Shown here one piece after another: positions 7,673 through 16,811 of a DNA stretch of 64,000 nt; position 1 is the first letter of the stretch, and every line of letters starts with the position of its first letter. The notes under the pieces are model-generated. The model was not told the origin of the DNA. It saw only the letters and a program-made list of their open reading frames with translations, and did not search any database. The position numbers were made by a program, and so were the translations under genes. The DNA comes from Pedobacter sp. ok626 (GTDB lineage: Bacteria > Bacteroidota > Bacteroidia > Sphingobacteriales > Sphingobacteriaceae). Location of the stretch: the NCBI RefSeq assembly GCF_900100435.1, contig NZ_FNEX01000002.1, positions 1 to 64,000 on the forward strand. Reading direction: 5' to 3'.

Positions 7673-9340
7673 TTACCATCCAAGGTTTTGTTCAAGATTA
7701 GGATTTGTTGCTCTTTGTGTGCTTGGTATGGGCATATAATACATGTGAGGCAGAAACACTGATGGTTTTGGATCTACCACTATGCGTTCATATTTCCAGG
7801 CAATAGGCGTCGTAACCGGGGTGGTAATATCTGTGGGAAGTGTTACTCCTGCTGGTAAAGAAATTTTCATACCAGTATAGCGTCGGCCATTTAACACTTT
7901 TGGATTTTCAGCTATTTTCCAGCGACGCAGGTCCCAATAGCGCTTCATTTCATAACAAAGCTCTACATAACGTTCATTCCGCACTAGCGTACGCATAGAA
8001 TCTTGCGTAATACCCGACCCAAGATCCGTTAAAATACCTGCCCGTTTTCTAATGGCATTTACAGCACTGTAAACAGTCGGATCCGGTCCTACCGCTTCAT
8101 TTTGAGCTTCAGCATAATTAAGCATGATTTCCCCAAGCCTGATTTCGATCCAGTTTTGATCGCTACCTTTACCCGAACTATAGCCCTTATTGGTTTCATC
8201 TACTCCTTTACGCTGGTAATAACCTGTTGTTGTACAAAAAGAATTACCAATACCATCCCGATGTCCAACATAACTATATTGTGTCCTTCCGCTGAACTCT
8301 GCTCCATTGTAAACAATAGTTGCATAAAACCGTTGATCACGACCAACATATGGATTCGTTTCAGTATAGCCAGAACCAGGTTGATAAATAGTTTTTCCAT
8401 TAGCCATTGGGAAAGCATCGACCAACTCTTGTAAAGGACATCTTTTAGGGCCTATACCAATGGCAATTGATAGCGGCTTAGCCTGAGCATCCCAACCATG
8501 TTCTTTATCAGGCTTACGATATTGCACTTCAAAAATTACTTCACTATTGCTTTTATCCAGCATAATTCGTCTTACATCTGGGTATAATGCATAACCCTGC
8601 GCTCCTGGAATATTCATCACATCCAATGCCGCTTTTGCTGCATCTGCCCAACGGCTCTTGTCATTGCTGGTATTGTAAAGCTGGCTCGCATAAAAAAGCA
8701 AGGCTCTGGATTTTAAAGCCATGGCAGCACCTTTTGTAGCCCGACCTGTTGCGATTTTATCTTTGTAAGGTAATAAGGCCGCAGCCTCATCCAGCTCTTT
8801 AACAATGAACTTATAGCACTCGTCCGTAGTGTTTCTTTTTACGAATAAATCTTCATCACGAGTTTGCGGCTCAGTAATAATAGGTACTCCGCCATAACGT
8901 TTCACCATATCAAAATAAATAATGGCACGTAAAAACTTTACTTCTCCCGTATATTGGTTTTTTAAGTCCTGGCTTAGACTCGACTTTTCTTTTATGCCCT
9001 TAAGAAACTCATTCGCTTTTCTCACATCGTCATAAGCCCAATAATCGAAGTAATTTGAAGATGGCGTCCATGTACCTTGTAGTATGTTGAAAGGATTACC
9101 TGTTGATGCGCCGATACGAGTTTCATCCACAATGTTATCCACTATTGGTGGATTTGCATTATCAAATCCAGGTCTACTGGCATAAATATTATCCAGAAAT
9201 AAACGAGTCAGATTCGGATCTTTCCAAACATCTTCTTCAGGGAATGAGGCCAGATTTTTTTTGTCTAGTATATCCTTATCACAGGAAATGAATAGGCCAC
9301 ATATTACCACAAGGGATATTAAATATCTTAAATTTTTCAT
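7673..9340 (-). CDS. SusD/RagB family nutrient-binding lipoprotein
   Basis: Outer-membrane surface lipoprotein that caps the SusC-type channel and captures ligand. A signal peptide leads to lipobox Cys20 (FISC-D). Typical SusD features follow: LASFPEEDVWKDPNLTRLFLDNIYA near the N-terminus, the tetratricopeptide-like region with AIIYFDMVKRYGGVPII, and the C-terminal ELCYEMKRYWDLRRWK and YMPIPSTQRATNPNLEQNLGW. Length, 555 residues, is normal. It is 4 bases downstream of susC, so translation is probably coupled. The ligand is unknown; no glycoside hydrolase lies in this operon. Confidence 0.95.
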   Translation of the reverse strand: MKNLRYLISLVVICGLFISCDKDILDKKNLASFPEEDVWKDPNLTRLFLDNIYASRPGFDNANPPIVDNIVDETRIGASTGNPFNILQGTWTPSSNYFDYWAYDDVRKANEFLKGIKEKSSLSQDLKNQYTGEVKFLRAIIYFDMVKRYGGVPIITEPQTRDEDLFVKRNTTDECYKFIVKELDEAAALLPYKDKIATGRATKGAAMALKSRALLFYASQLYNTSNDKSRWADAAKAALDVMNIPGAQGYALYPDVRRIMLDKSNSEVIFEVQYRKPDKEHGWDAQAKPLSIAIGIGPKRCPLQELVDAFPMANGKTIYQPGSGYTETNPYVGRDQRFYATIVYNGAEFSGRTQYSYVGHRDGIGNSFCTTTGYYQRKGVDETNKGYSSGKGSDQNWIEIRLGEIMLNYAEAQNEAVGPDPTVYSAVNAIRKRAGILTDLGSGITQDSMRTLVRNERYVELCYEMKRYWDLRRWKIAENPKVLNGRRYTGMKISLPAGVTLPTDITTPVTTPIAWKYERIVVDPKPSVFLPHMYYMPIPSTQRATNPNLEQNLGW

Positions 9341-9344
9341 AATC

Positions 9345-12300
9345 TTAAAAAGTTAGGTTAACACCTATGTTGTAGTTTTTCTGTTGCGGGTAATAGTTAC
9401 CGGCACTGTTGGTAGTGGGCGTTACTGTAGCGGAAGCCAAAGCAGCACTACCAGGTGAGACTGCGCCTTTAGCATCAACTTCTGGATCGAACAATTTAAA
9501 CTGACTAATGGTAAACAGGTTATAGGCAGCGAAATAAAATCTTAATTTCTCAATTTTCCATTTTTTAATCCCTGGAATGGTATAACCAAATTGTATAGAC
9601 TTTAGGCGCACATAACCTGTTTTTCTTAACCAGAAATCGGAGTCTTTATTGTTATTAGGATTAGCATCTATCCAGGCCCTGGGATATTCAGCACCGGGAT
9701 TTTGTGGACTCCAATAATCATTTAAGTAAGCGAAAGAGTTAGAGTTACCGCCATTGTTAAACATATTGCGCGCAGTACCCGTCATAAAAAAATCGCTTTT
9801 GGCGGCACCCTGAAAAAGTGCTGCCAAATCAAATCCTTTCCAATCTGCACTTAAAAATAGACCAAAAGTAAATTTAGGAATGGCACCATCATTGGATATA
9901 ACATCAATATCCGAATCATCAATAACCCCATCACCGTTCTTATCCACATATTTAATGTCCCCAGCGGCCGTAGTATTGGTTTGAAAAGGAGAGTTTTTAA
10001 CTTCCTGATCGGATTGAAAAATACCTGCTGAAGTTAGCCCATAACGGTAATCTAACCCCTTTCCAACACGCCTTTTGTATAAAGGATCGCCCGCTGCATC
10101 GTCTAATACGATACCAATATTTTTGGCGTAAGCCATATTGGCCTTTACTGATAAGTTAACTTGATTGATGCGACTGCTATGAGACAAAGTGATCTCATAA
10201 CCTTTATTGTCTGCAACCGCATAATTTTCTGAAGGCATTTTACGACCAAAGGTTCCCGGTATTGACAATATCCTGGGTTGAAGTATATCAGAAGTACGTT
10301 TGTAAAAATAATCAAATTCAAAACCTAGTTTACCATTAAAAAGAGTTCCTTCCAGACCAACATCAACAGTTTTCGCCCGTTCCCAGGTAATATTTGGATT
10401 TGGATAAACACCATATATCAATGTTCTTTCAATATCGCTGTTGTTAAAGATAGCTATAGGGCTTCCCTGTGTGCTAAACTGATCTGTGTACTGGTATGGA
10501 TCTACCCTATCATTTCCCAATATACCGTAAGAAGCTCTTAATTTCAGGTTATTGATAAAGCTTAAAGCCGGGTTATCCTTTATAAACCCTTCCTCAGAGA
10601 TGCGCCATCCTGTGGATACTGCTGGAAAAAAACCATATCTTTTTCCTGGAGGAAAAATAGTAGATCCATCATATCTGAAAGATGCTTCAAAAAGATATTT
10701 ACCCGCATAAGCATAATTAACCCTTCCCACAAAACTTTTTCTGCCAGTCTGCGTAGCCGTCCCATTATTATCTTTATTGGTATCCCCACCTGCAAAAAGT
10801 TGATCGATCTCGTTAGAAGGAAAATCAGTACGATAGGCATTGAACTTATCCATATTACCCGATGCCTGTTCATACAGGAACAAAGCTGAGATATCGTGTT
10901 TAGCAAAACTTCTTTGGTAATTCAATGAAAGATTGATGGTACTACTTACAGGCTGTTCAAAACTCTCATTGAGTTCTGTTTTAGTTAGATTTTTCCCAAC
11001 GACCTTTGTTCCTATAATTTTTCCTGTAGCATCTTCATCATACATGGTATAAGGAAGGTCAAACTCTTTAAGGAATTTATAACCCTTAATGTAATTGAAC
11101 CGGCCAGTCAAGGATAAGCCCTTAGTAACAAATGGCATATCTTGTTTAAATCCAATGGTACCCGACAACGAGTTGTTGTTGTCGTGGATATAACCTGAAT
11201 TGTTAATATCCAGAACCGGGTGTTCACCAGTGGTATTTTTAGGGAGGCCATCTGGATAGAAAGCATTAAATACCGGATTCTGTCTGATTACGTGGGCAAA
11301 AATATTGACATCCGTAAAAGAAGGGCTATTGTTAACTGTATTTTGGGCATCAATATCGACAGACATCGTTAAATTCTGATTGATCCTTGCATCTACGTTA
11401 GACCGGAAATTATAGCGTTTGAAGTTAATGTTATTATACATTCCATCCTGGTTGGTATAGCCTCCAGAGAAAAAGTACTTGATATTTTCCGAACCTCCAT
11501 CAACATTAATATTGTGCTGCATCTGCACCGGATTCTTTTTGAAAGATATGGCGTACCAATCTGTTCCTACGCTACCGTTCTTAAAATCCTGTAATTGCTG
11601 ATCAGTATAGAATAATGGATTGCCAACTGGATTTGCACCATTGTTTAAACGAGCTGCATTATTGGCAGTAGCGTATTCATAAGCATTCATCAACTTAGGG
11701 TAAGTAGTTGGCTGCTGAGTACCTACATAACCGTTATAACTAAACTTAGGCTTACCAATATGTCCGCGCTTAGTGGTTACCAAAATTACACCATTGGCGG
11801 CCCGAGCGCCATATACTGCTGCCGCAGCCGCATCTTTTAGGACGGTAATGCTTTCTACTTCATTAGGATCTAATTGATCGAAACCACGTACAATTCCATC
11901 TACAACAATCAGCGCTCCGCTGTCGCCAAAGGTACTTTTACCGCGAACCGAAATAGTAGAGCCAGAACCTGGTCGTCCACCACCATTAACTACGGTTAAG
12001 CCGGGTAATAGACCCGCAAGCGAGTTGGATAAATTTGAGGTAGGTGCTTGTTTAACTTCGGCAGATGATATCGAAGAAATCGCTCCTGTAACGCTTACTT
12101 TTTTCTGGGTACCATAACCAACAACCACAACTTCAGTAAGTGCAGGATCCGCGTCTTGTAAAACGACATCTATTTTATCCCGGCCATTAACAGCGATGGT
12201 TTGTGTAGTAAAGCCGATGTAACTAAATGTAAGTGATACATTATCCTCGACACTTATTTTATAAATACCATTGTCATTTGTAGTCGTTCCTATTTTTGAA

Positions 12301-12758
12301 TTTGGAACCTGAATATTTACACCCTGAAGGGCTAGTCCCTTTCCATCCGTAACACGTCCTGTTACCGTTATGAGTTTTTGAGCCTGGGGACTAACCGCCA
12401 AGCGCTTACGCACAATAACAGTTTTTTCATTAATGGTATAGGCCACAGGCTGACCGGCAAAGCATGCTTCCAATGCCTCTGTAAGCGGTGCATTGGTTAC
12501 ATCAATATCAACAAGGTTGGCTTGCTTTAGCATTTGAATATTGTAAAGGAAGCTGTAGCCGCTTTGCGCTTTAATTTTTTTAAATACTTGATAAAGCGTT
12601 GCATTATTCAGTTTTAAATTAATCTTTTGCGCAAACCCACTGGCACTGACCTGCATGATTACAGTTATCAATAAAACGGTTGTGAGTTTCATAATCAACA
12701 GAAGTTTTTTTGCAATCCGGGTTCTGTGTGCGTCGTTCAACGCAGCATAAAATTTCAT
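9345..12758 (-). CDS. SusC/RagA TonB-dependent transporter with STN domain
   Basis: Outer-membrane TonB-dependent importer of about 1137 residues. I chose the ATG at 12758 (MKFYAALND); a longer frame to 12797 is possible but adds only a hydrophilic stretch. After a signal segment ending ASGFAQ comes an STN domain (about residues 45-120), which in this family contacts a FecR anti-sigma factor. Next are a carboxypeptidase-regulatory-like beta domain (VTGRVTDGKGLALQGVNI), a plug with VVVVGYGTQKK and a SVRGKSTFGDSGALIVVDG segment, and the 22-strand barrel. The STN domain plus adjacent fecR and sigma genes implies substrate-induced transcription. Confidence 0.96.
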   Translation of the reverse strand: MKFYAALNDAHRTRIAKKLLLIMKLTTVLLITVIMQVSASGFAQKINLKLNNATLYQVFKKIKAQSGYSFLYNIQMLKQANLVDIDVTNAPLTEALEACFAGQPVAYTINEKTVIVRKRLAVSPQAQKLITVTGRVTDGKGLALQGVNIQVPNSKIGTTTNDNGIYKISVEDNVSLTFSYIGFTTQTIAVNGRDKIDVVLQDADPALTEVVVVGYGTQKKVSVTGAISSISSAEVKQAPTSNLSNSLAGLLPGLTVVNGGGRPGSGSTISVRGKSTFGDSGALIVVDGIVRGFDQLDPNEVESITVLKDAAAAAVYGARAANGVILVTTKRGHIGKPKFSYNGYVGTQQPTTYPKLMNAYEYATANNAARLNNGANPVGNPLFYTDQQLQDFKNGSVGTDWYAISFKKNPVQMQHNINVDGGSENIKYFFSGGYTNQDGMYNNINFKRYNFRSNVDARINQNLTMSVDIDAQNTVNNSPSFTDVNIFAHVIRQNPVFNAFYPDGLPKNTTGEHPVLDINNSGYIHDNNNSLSGTIGFKQDMPFVTKGLSLTGRFNYIKGYKFLKEFDLPYTMYDEDATGKIIGTKVVGKNLTKTELNESFEQPVSSTINLSLNYQRSFAKHDISALFLYEQASGNMDKFNAYRTDFPSNEIDQLFAGGDTNKDNNGTATQTGRKSFVGRVNYAYAGKYLFEASFRYDGSTIFPPGKRYGFFPAVSTGWRISEEGFIKDNPALSFINNLKLRASYGILGNDRVDPYQYTDQFSTQGSPIAIFNNSDIERTLIYGVYPNPNITWERAKTVDVGLEGTLFNGKLGFEFDYFYKRTSDILQPRILSIPGTFGRKMPSENYAVADNKGYEITLSHSSRINQVNLSVKANMAYAKNIGIVLDDAAGDPLYKRRVGKGLDYRYGLTSAGIFQSDQEVKNSPFQTNTTAAGDIKYVDKNGDGVIDDSDIDVISNDGAIPKFTFGLFLSADWKGFDLAALFQGAAKSDFFMTGTARNMFNNGGNSNSFAYLNDYWSPQNPGAEYPRAWIDANPNNNKDSDFWLRKTGYVRLKSIQFGYTIPGIKKWKIEKLRFYFAAYNLFTISQFKLFDPEVDAKGAVSPGSAALASATVTPTTNSAGNYYPQQKNYNIGVNLTF

Positions 12759-12884
12759 ATATTTGGTTATTAAGGTTAAAATATAAGTGGTTGTCACAAT
12801 CAGTTGGCTGTATATTAACCTTTACATAGCCGGGGGCGCCGCAAACGCTCCTGGTTTTTTGGTTAAAAGGCCTTTAGGTAAAAA

Positions 12885-14048
12885 TCAGGGCATAACGATA
12901 ATCCTCCCTTCTTCTACCTTAAAGTGTATGGCATCAGTAAGTTCGAGCATTTTAAGTACCTCAGATACATTTTTAAAGCGCGAAACACTGCCATCAAAAT
13001 CCTTGTTTTCGACATTCCCTACATAAACAATGTCTACATCATACCAGCGCGAAATCTTACGCATGATGCTTCGAATATTCTCAGCATTGAACAGAAAGTA
13101 ACCGTTCTTCCAAGCCATTGCTTCCTCAACATTTGCTTGTTGTACTTTTAAATAGGTATCCGTTTGTCCGGCAAGCGCCTCTTGTCCAGGTTTTAAAAGT
13201 GCCTCGGCTGCTCCGTTTTTGATTTTCACAGCTCCTTCCAACAAAATAGTTTCTATTTTAGGTTCATCCTTGTAGGCCATTATATTAAAGTGCGTACCCA
13301 GCACCTCTACTTCTACCTTGTTTACTTTTACTTTAAATGGCTTAGCTGCATTTTTAGCTACTTCAAAATATCCCTCACCACTAAGCTCCACGTTTCTTTC
13401 CTTACCTGTAAAACTAGCCGGGAACCTTAGAGAGGAGGCCGCATTTAACCAAACCTTTGTACCGTCGGGCAATACTACCGTATATTGCCCCCCACGTGGG
13501 GTTGTAATTGTATTTAGGCTTGCAGTTGTAGAATGGCTATCCCCAGTAGATTTAGTCGCATCGTAAACCAGCTGCCCGTTTGCAGTTTTCCCAATTATAG
13601 TACCTCCCTGTTGAGCAAGTTGACCGGTATGGGCGCTATCCAAAACAATTTGCGAACCATTGGCCAATGTCAATATGGCTTTATCTCCACCTGGCAAGGC
13701 ATCATTTTTTAAAAGTTTAGGTCGATTTTTTACGATAGCTAAGGGCTTGGTAGGTCGCTGATTGACCAGGTAAACGGCTACAGATATACCGAATAATGCT
13801 ACCGCTGCAGCCATCCATTTAAATAAGCCAATTGAAATCTTTCGAGTAGGAACGACCGCTATCTGTAGCTGCAATTGCTCCTGTAGCCTATCATGTGCTT
13901 GCTGCTTATCACCCATCTGATCGGCATCCCATGGAAGATCTTGCAATTCAAAATCATCCAAATAGTTAAGGAGTTGCTGTCTTTCTTCAAGTGTACAATT
14001 TCCAGAAAACACCTTCTCGTACAGTAAGAGATATTCTTCTTTGTTCAT
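12885..14048 (-). CDS. FecR family anti-sigma factor
   Basis: Inner-membrane signal-transducing anti-sigma factor. The cytoplasmic N-terminus (1-70) would hold the ECF sigma factor. One membrane helix lies at about 75-95 (FKWMAAAVALFGISVAVYLV). The periplasmic FecR domain follows (TTPRGGQYTVVLPDGTKVWLN near 175-205, then FTGKERNVELSGEGYFEVAK), and a C-terminal DUF4974-like domain (FDGSVSRFKNVSEVLKMLEL) that would receive the signal from the STN domain of SusC. The 387 residues are complete. It precedes susC by 126 bases and is divergent from the sigma gene. Confidence 0.95.
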   Translation of the reverse strand: MNKEEYLLLYEKVFSGNCTLEERQQLLNYLDDFELQDLPWDADQMGDKQQAHDRLQEQLQLQIAVVPTRKISIGLFKWMAAAVALFGISVAVYLVNQRPTKPLAIVKNRPKLLKNDALPGGDKAILTLANGSQIVLDSAHTGQLAQQGGTIIGKTANGQLVYDATKSTGDSHSTTASLNTITTPRGGQYTVVLPDGTKVWLNAASSLRFPASFTGKERNVELSGEGYFEVAKNAAKPFKVKVNKVEVEVLGTHFNIMAYKDEPKIETILLEGAVKIKNGAAEALLKPGQEALAGQTDTYLKVQQANVEEAMAWKNGYFLFNAENIRSIMRKISRWYDVDIVYVGNVENKDFDGSVSRFKNVSEVLKMLELTDAIHFKVEEGRIIVMP

Positions 14049-14213
14049 AAAATCTATATTCGGTTATATGGTAAGAGTATAATTTTGGTCGGCACACACA
14101 TAAAATATAAAAATATTTATTCCGCCCCTGGCCCCCTGCCAACAACGCTGCATCAAATGCCAATTAATTAGTATACTTGTTGGCTTATAATGCATAGTTT
14201 TATGTAACCAAGT

Positions 14214-14804
14214 ATGCTATTAGACCGATTGACCGACACACAATTGTGGGAAGCGATAAGTGAGGACGATGATGCCAGTGCTTTTAATGCGCTGTTTGAT
14301 CGGTATTGGTCTAAAATTTTCAGCACAGCCTTTTCTTATGTACGCGACAAGGAGACTTGCAATGAGATTACGCATGATATTTTTTTAAACATCTGGATTA
14401 AGCGGAAACAATTACATATCGAATCTTTCTCAAACTATTTAAGGGCATCGGCACGTTATCACGTATTCAGACATCAGAAAACATTACGAGCAATCCCATT
14501 GCAGTACACGGATGATTTGGAACAAATCAACCAAACGACCTTTACGGCAGACAGTGATGAAAAAATCAGGACCGTAGAGCTGGAGGACAGTCTAAAAGGT
14601 TACCTAAGCAAGCTTCCAAAACGTTGTCGCGAAATATTTATTTTAAGCAGGATGGAACATTTGTCTAATGATGAAATAGCCAGCCGCCTGGATATCTCCA
14701 AACGCACTGTCGAAAACCAACTGACACATGCACTACAACATTTACGCATTTCATTAAAGGACATTAGTGTGTTCTTACTGCTTTATCATTATCTACATAA
14801 ATAG
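14214..14804 (+). CDS. ECF RNA polymerase sigma-70 factor (FecI-like, Bacteroidota type)
   Basis: Extracytoplasmic-function sigma factor of 196 residues. Region 2 covers about residues 20-90 (FNALFDRYWSKIFSTAFSYV, ITHDIFLNIW). Region 4 covers about 130-185, with the helix-turn-helix LSNDEIASRLDISKRTVENQ. It matches the Bacteroidota expansion family that partners FecR and SusC. Start ATG. Unusually, it is divergent from fecR rather than immediately upstream in the same operon. The likely target is the fecR-sus transcript across the 165-base divergent region. Confidence 0.93.
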   Translation: MLLDRLTDTQLWEAISEDDDASAFNALFDRYWSKIFSTAFSYVRDKETCNEITHDIFLNIWIKRKQLHIESFSNYLRASARYHVFRHQKTLRAIPLQYTDDLEQINQTTFTADSDEKIRTVELEDSLKGYLSKLPKRCREIFILSRMEHLSNDEIASRLDISKRTVENQLTHALQHLRISLKDISVFLLLYHYLHK

Positions 14805-14866
14805 AGCAATTTCCATTCTTAACAGATCTCGATCGAATAGAGCGCATTGTCGTAGCTAATTATTGA

Positions 14867-14880
14867 TGCAACCGATTGTA
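14867..14880. promoter_or_regulatory. LacI-type operator upstream of the SDR gene
   Basis: TGCAACCGATTGTA fits the pattern YGYAACCGNTTRYW shared by four sites in this locus. It overlaps the -33 TTG of the SDR promoter, so binding should block initiation. Confidence 0.6.
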
Positions 14881-14906
14881 ATTTTAGAAAAATAGCCTTA
14901 CTTTAG
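14876..14906 (+). promoter_or_regulatory. Promoter of the SDR gene
   Basis: TTG (14876-14878), a 20-base spacer and TACTTTAG (14899-14906) match the phylum consensus except at one -7 position. The -33 element lies inside the LacI-type operator. Confidence 0.55.
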
Positions 14907-14966
14907 TCATACCAAATATATCGTCGCCAAATTTCAACGCGTCACCACAAAGAAAAAAACAATAAA

Positions 14967-15707
14967 ATGAATAAACAGGTTGCCATAGTAACAGGCGGTG
15001 GAGCTGGATTGGGTCTGGCCATCAGCAGAAAATTAGTTCAGGAAGGCGTTCATGTCATCATGATCGGTAGAAATGAAGATAAATTAAAAACTGCTGCTTC
15101 CGAATTTGGTCAGCTGTGCAGTTATCGTGTATTTGATCTTCAAAACCTGGCGGGTATTCCAGCACTTGTTGAAGAGATTCATGCTTCATTTGGACAGATT
15201 GACATCCTGGTAAATAATGCAGGCATTAATATGAAAAAGCCTTTTATCGAAGTAACAGACGAAGATTTTGCAAATGTGATTCAAGTCAATTTATCTGCCG
15301 TATTTAGCATCAGTCGTGAAGTGGTAAAGAAAATGATCGACGCACAAAGTGGCTCCATTGTAAACATCAGTTCGATGGCAGCACAGTATGGCATCCCAAA
15401 GGTAATTGCTTATTCGGCAGCGAAAACAGGAATAGAGGGAATGACAAGGGCAATGGCAACTGAACTTTCGCCTTTAGGAATCAGGATCAACTGTGTTGCT
15501 CCCGGCTTTATAAAAACAGCCATGTCTGCCAAAGCATTAGACGCAGACCCAGAAAGAAAGAATAAGGTATTTTCCAGAACGCCAATGGCAAAAATGGGTG
15601 AGCCTGAAGATGTAGCCGATGCAGTTCACTTTCTAAGTTCGGCAAGTGCAAAATACATCACTGGCGTAGTCATGCCTGTAGATGGAGGAAACTCAATCGG
15701 ATTTTAA
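14967..15707 (+). CDS. SDR family NAD(P)-dependent oxidoreductase
   Basis: Classical short-chain dehydrogenase of 246 residues. The cofactor motif TGGGAGLG is at 9-16, NNAG at 83-86, and the catalytic Ser (NISS, 133-136), Tyr149 and Lys153 (YSAAK) are all present, with a C-terminal VDGGNSIGF typical of the family. The substrate is not certain. Its LacI-type operator, shared with the xylose genes, points to a sugar or sugar-acid, for example a gluconate-5-dehydrogenase-like step, rather than fatty-acid synthesis. It is convergent with the regulator gene, with 6 bases between. Confidence 0.9.
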   Translation: MNKQVAIVTGGGAGLGLAISRKLVQEGVHVIMIGRNEDKLKTAASEFGQLCSYRVFDLQNLAGIPALVEEIHASFGQIDILVNNAGINMKKPFIEVTDEDFANVIQVNLSAVFSISREVVKKMIDAQSGSIVNISSMAAQYGIPKVIAYSAAKTGIEGMTRAMATELSPLGIRINCVAPGFIKTAMSAKALDADPERKNKVFSRTPMAKMGEPEDVADAVHFLSSASAKYITGVVMPVDGGNSIGF

Positions 15708-15713
15708 CAAAAA

Positions 15714-16754
15714 TTATAATGCTGTTGATTGTCGTTCTACAATTGTAGGCTCCAGAATAACATTACGTATGTCATCATAAGGGTTATTCTGCTTGATCAT
15801 TTGTAAAAACAGTTCAGCACAATCCCGGCCCATCTGATTAGGATGTTGATCCACCGTAGATAGACTAGGTGTGATATAAGCCGAAAAGGCTTCGTTCGCA
15901 AACCCTATTACCCCTATCTTCGGTGGGGCCAGGTTAACTTCCTTTAATTTTTTAATCACCCCAAGCGCAGTAAAGTCATCCCCTGCAATAATTGCATCGG
16001 GCATATGATCACCACGTAAAAGCTTAGCTGTCCCATATCTCCCATCTTTTATAGATAGGCCACCAAAGATGAGCTGATCCTCGTTCACAACCAAATTATT
16101 GACTTTCATGGCTCCTCGATACCCTTCCAAACGGTCATTAAAGATTTTGATCTGGTGAATGGTAGTTACAAAAGCAATATTCTTATAGCCTTGATCAATG
16201 AGGTGCTGAGTGGCTAAAAAACCAGCACGAAAATCGTTTAGGGTAACCGTTGGCACTTTTAACTTTGTACTGATCCTATCAAAAAGAATGAGTGGCTTGT
16301 TCTGCTTTATGATCTCTTGAAAATGCGATACTTCATTTGTCTCCAATGACATTGAAGCCATGATTCCATCTACCTGAGCCTCCAGAAGCGTTTTTACCCC
16401 TTTGATCTCATTTTCAACAGATTCATTAGATTGGTACAGAATGATCCTGTAGCCACTGTCTTTTAATCCTTCTTCTATACTATGGATAATTGAGGCAAAA
16501 AAATGTGCCTGAACGCTTGGCACAATTACACCGACAATATAAGTTTTCCCTGATTTAAGGGCAGAAGCGAGCTTATTAGGACTATAGTTGAGTCTTTTCG
16601 CTGTCTCGATTACAGTTTGTCTTGTTGACTCACTAATTGCAGGAAAACCACTAAGTGCCCTGGACACCGTTGAAACGGTAATGTTCAGTTCCTTCGCAAT
16701 ATCGTATATGGTCGTTTTTTTATTCAAGATCTGGGGAATAGCAAATTTGTGCAA
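15714..16754 (-). CDS. LacI family transcriptional regulator of the xylose locus
   Basis: DNA-binding repressor with an N-terminal helix-turn-helix (TIYDIAKELNITVSTVSRAL) and hinge, followed by a periplasmic-binding-protein-like sugar-sensing domain (VIVPSVQAHFFASIIHSIEE onward; C-terminal GFANEAFSAYITPSLSTVDQ). There is no ATG before the HTH. The frame begins at TTG 16754, and another TTG at 16727 (giving a product starting M-NKKTTIYDI) is an equally good start. Position beside symporter, xylA and xylB plus four similar operators suggests it senses xylose or a derivative. Only 57 bases separate it from the symporter stop, and most of them form a terminator. Confidence 0.92.
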   Translation of the reverse strand: MHKFAIPQILNKKTTIYDIAKELNITVSTVSRALSGFPAISESTRQTVIETAKRLNYSPNKLASALKSGKTYIVGVIVPSVQAHFFASIIHSIEEGLKDSGYRIILYQSNESVENEIKGVKTLLEAQVDGIMASMSLETNEVSHFQEIIKQNKPLILFDRISTKLKVPTVTLNDFRAGFLATQHLIDQGYKNIAFVTTIHQIKIFNDRLEGYRGAMKVNNLVVNEDQLIFGGLSIKDGRYGTAKLLRGDHMPDAIIAGDDFTALGVIKKLKEVNLAPPKIGVIGFANEAFSAYITPSLSTVDQHPNQMGRDCAELFLQMIKQNNPYDDIRNVILEPTIVERQSTAL

Positions 16755-16760
16755 GTATAG

Positions 16761-16801
16761 TAAAAAGACCGTTATTTGGTGCTAGAAACACCAAATAACG
16801 G
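16761..16801 (-). terminator. Terminator of the xylose operon
   Basis: A perfect 13-base stem (16769-16781 with 16789-16801) and a 7-base loop are followed on the minus strand by TCTTTTT. It ends the symporter transcript directly in front of the regulator gene. Confidence 0.85.
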
Positions 16802-16811
16802 TTATATATTG

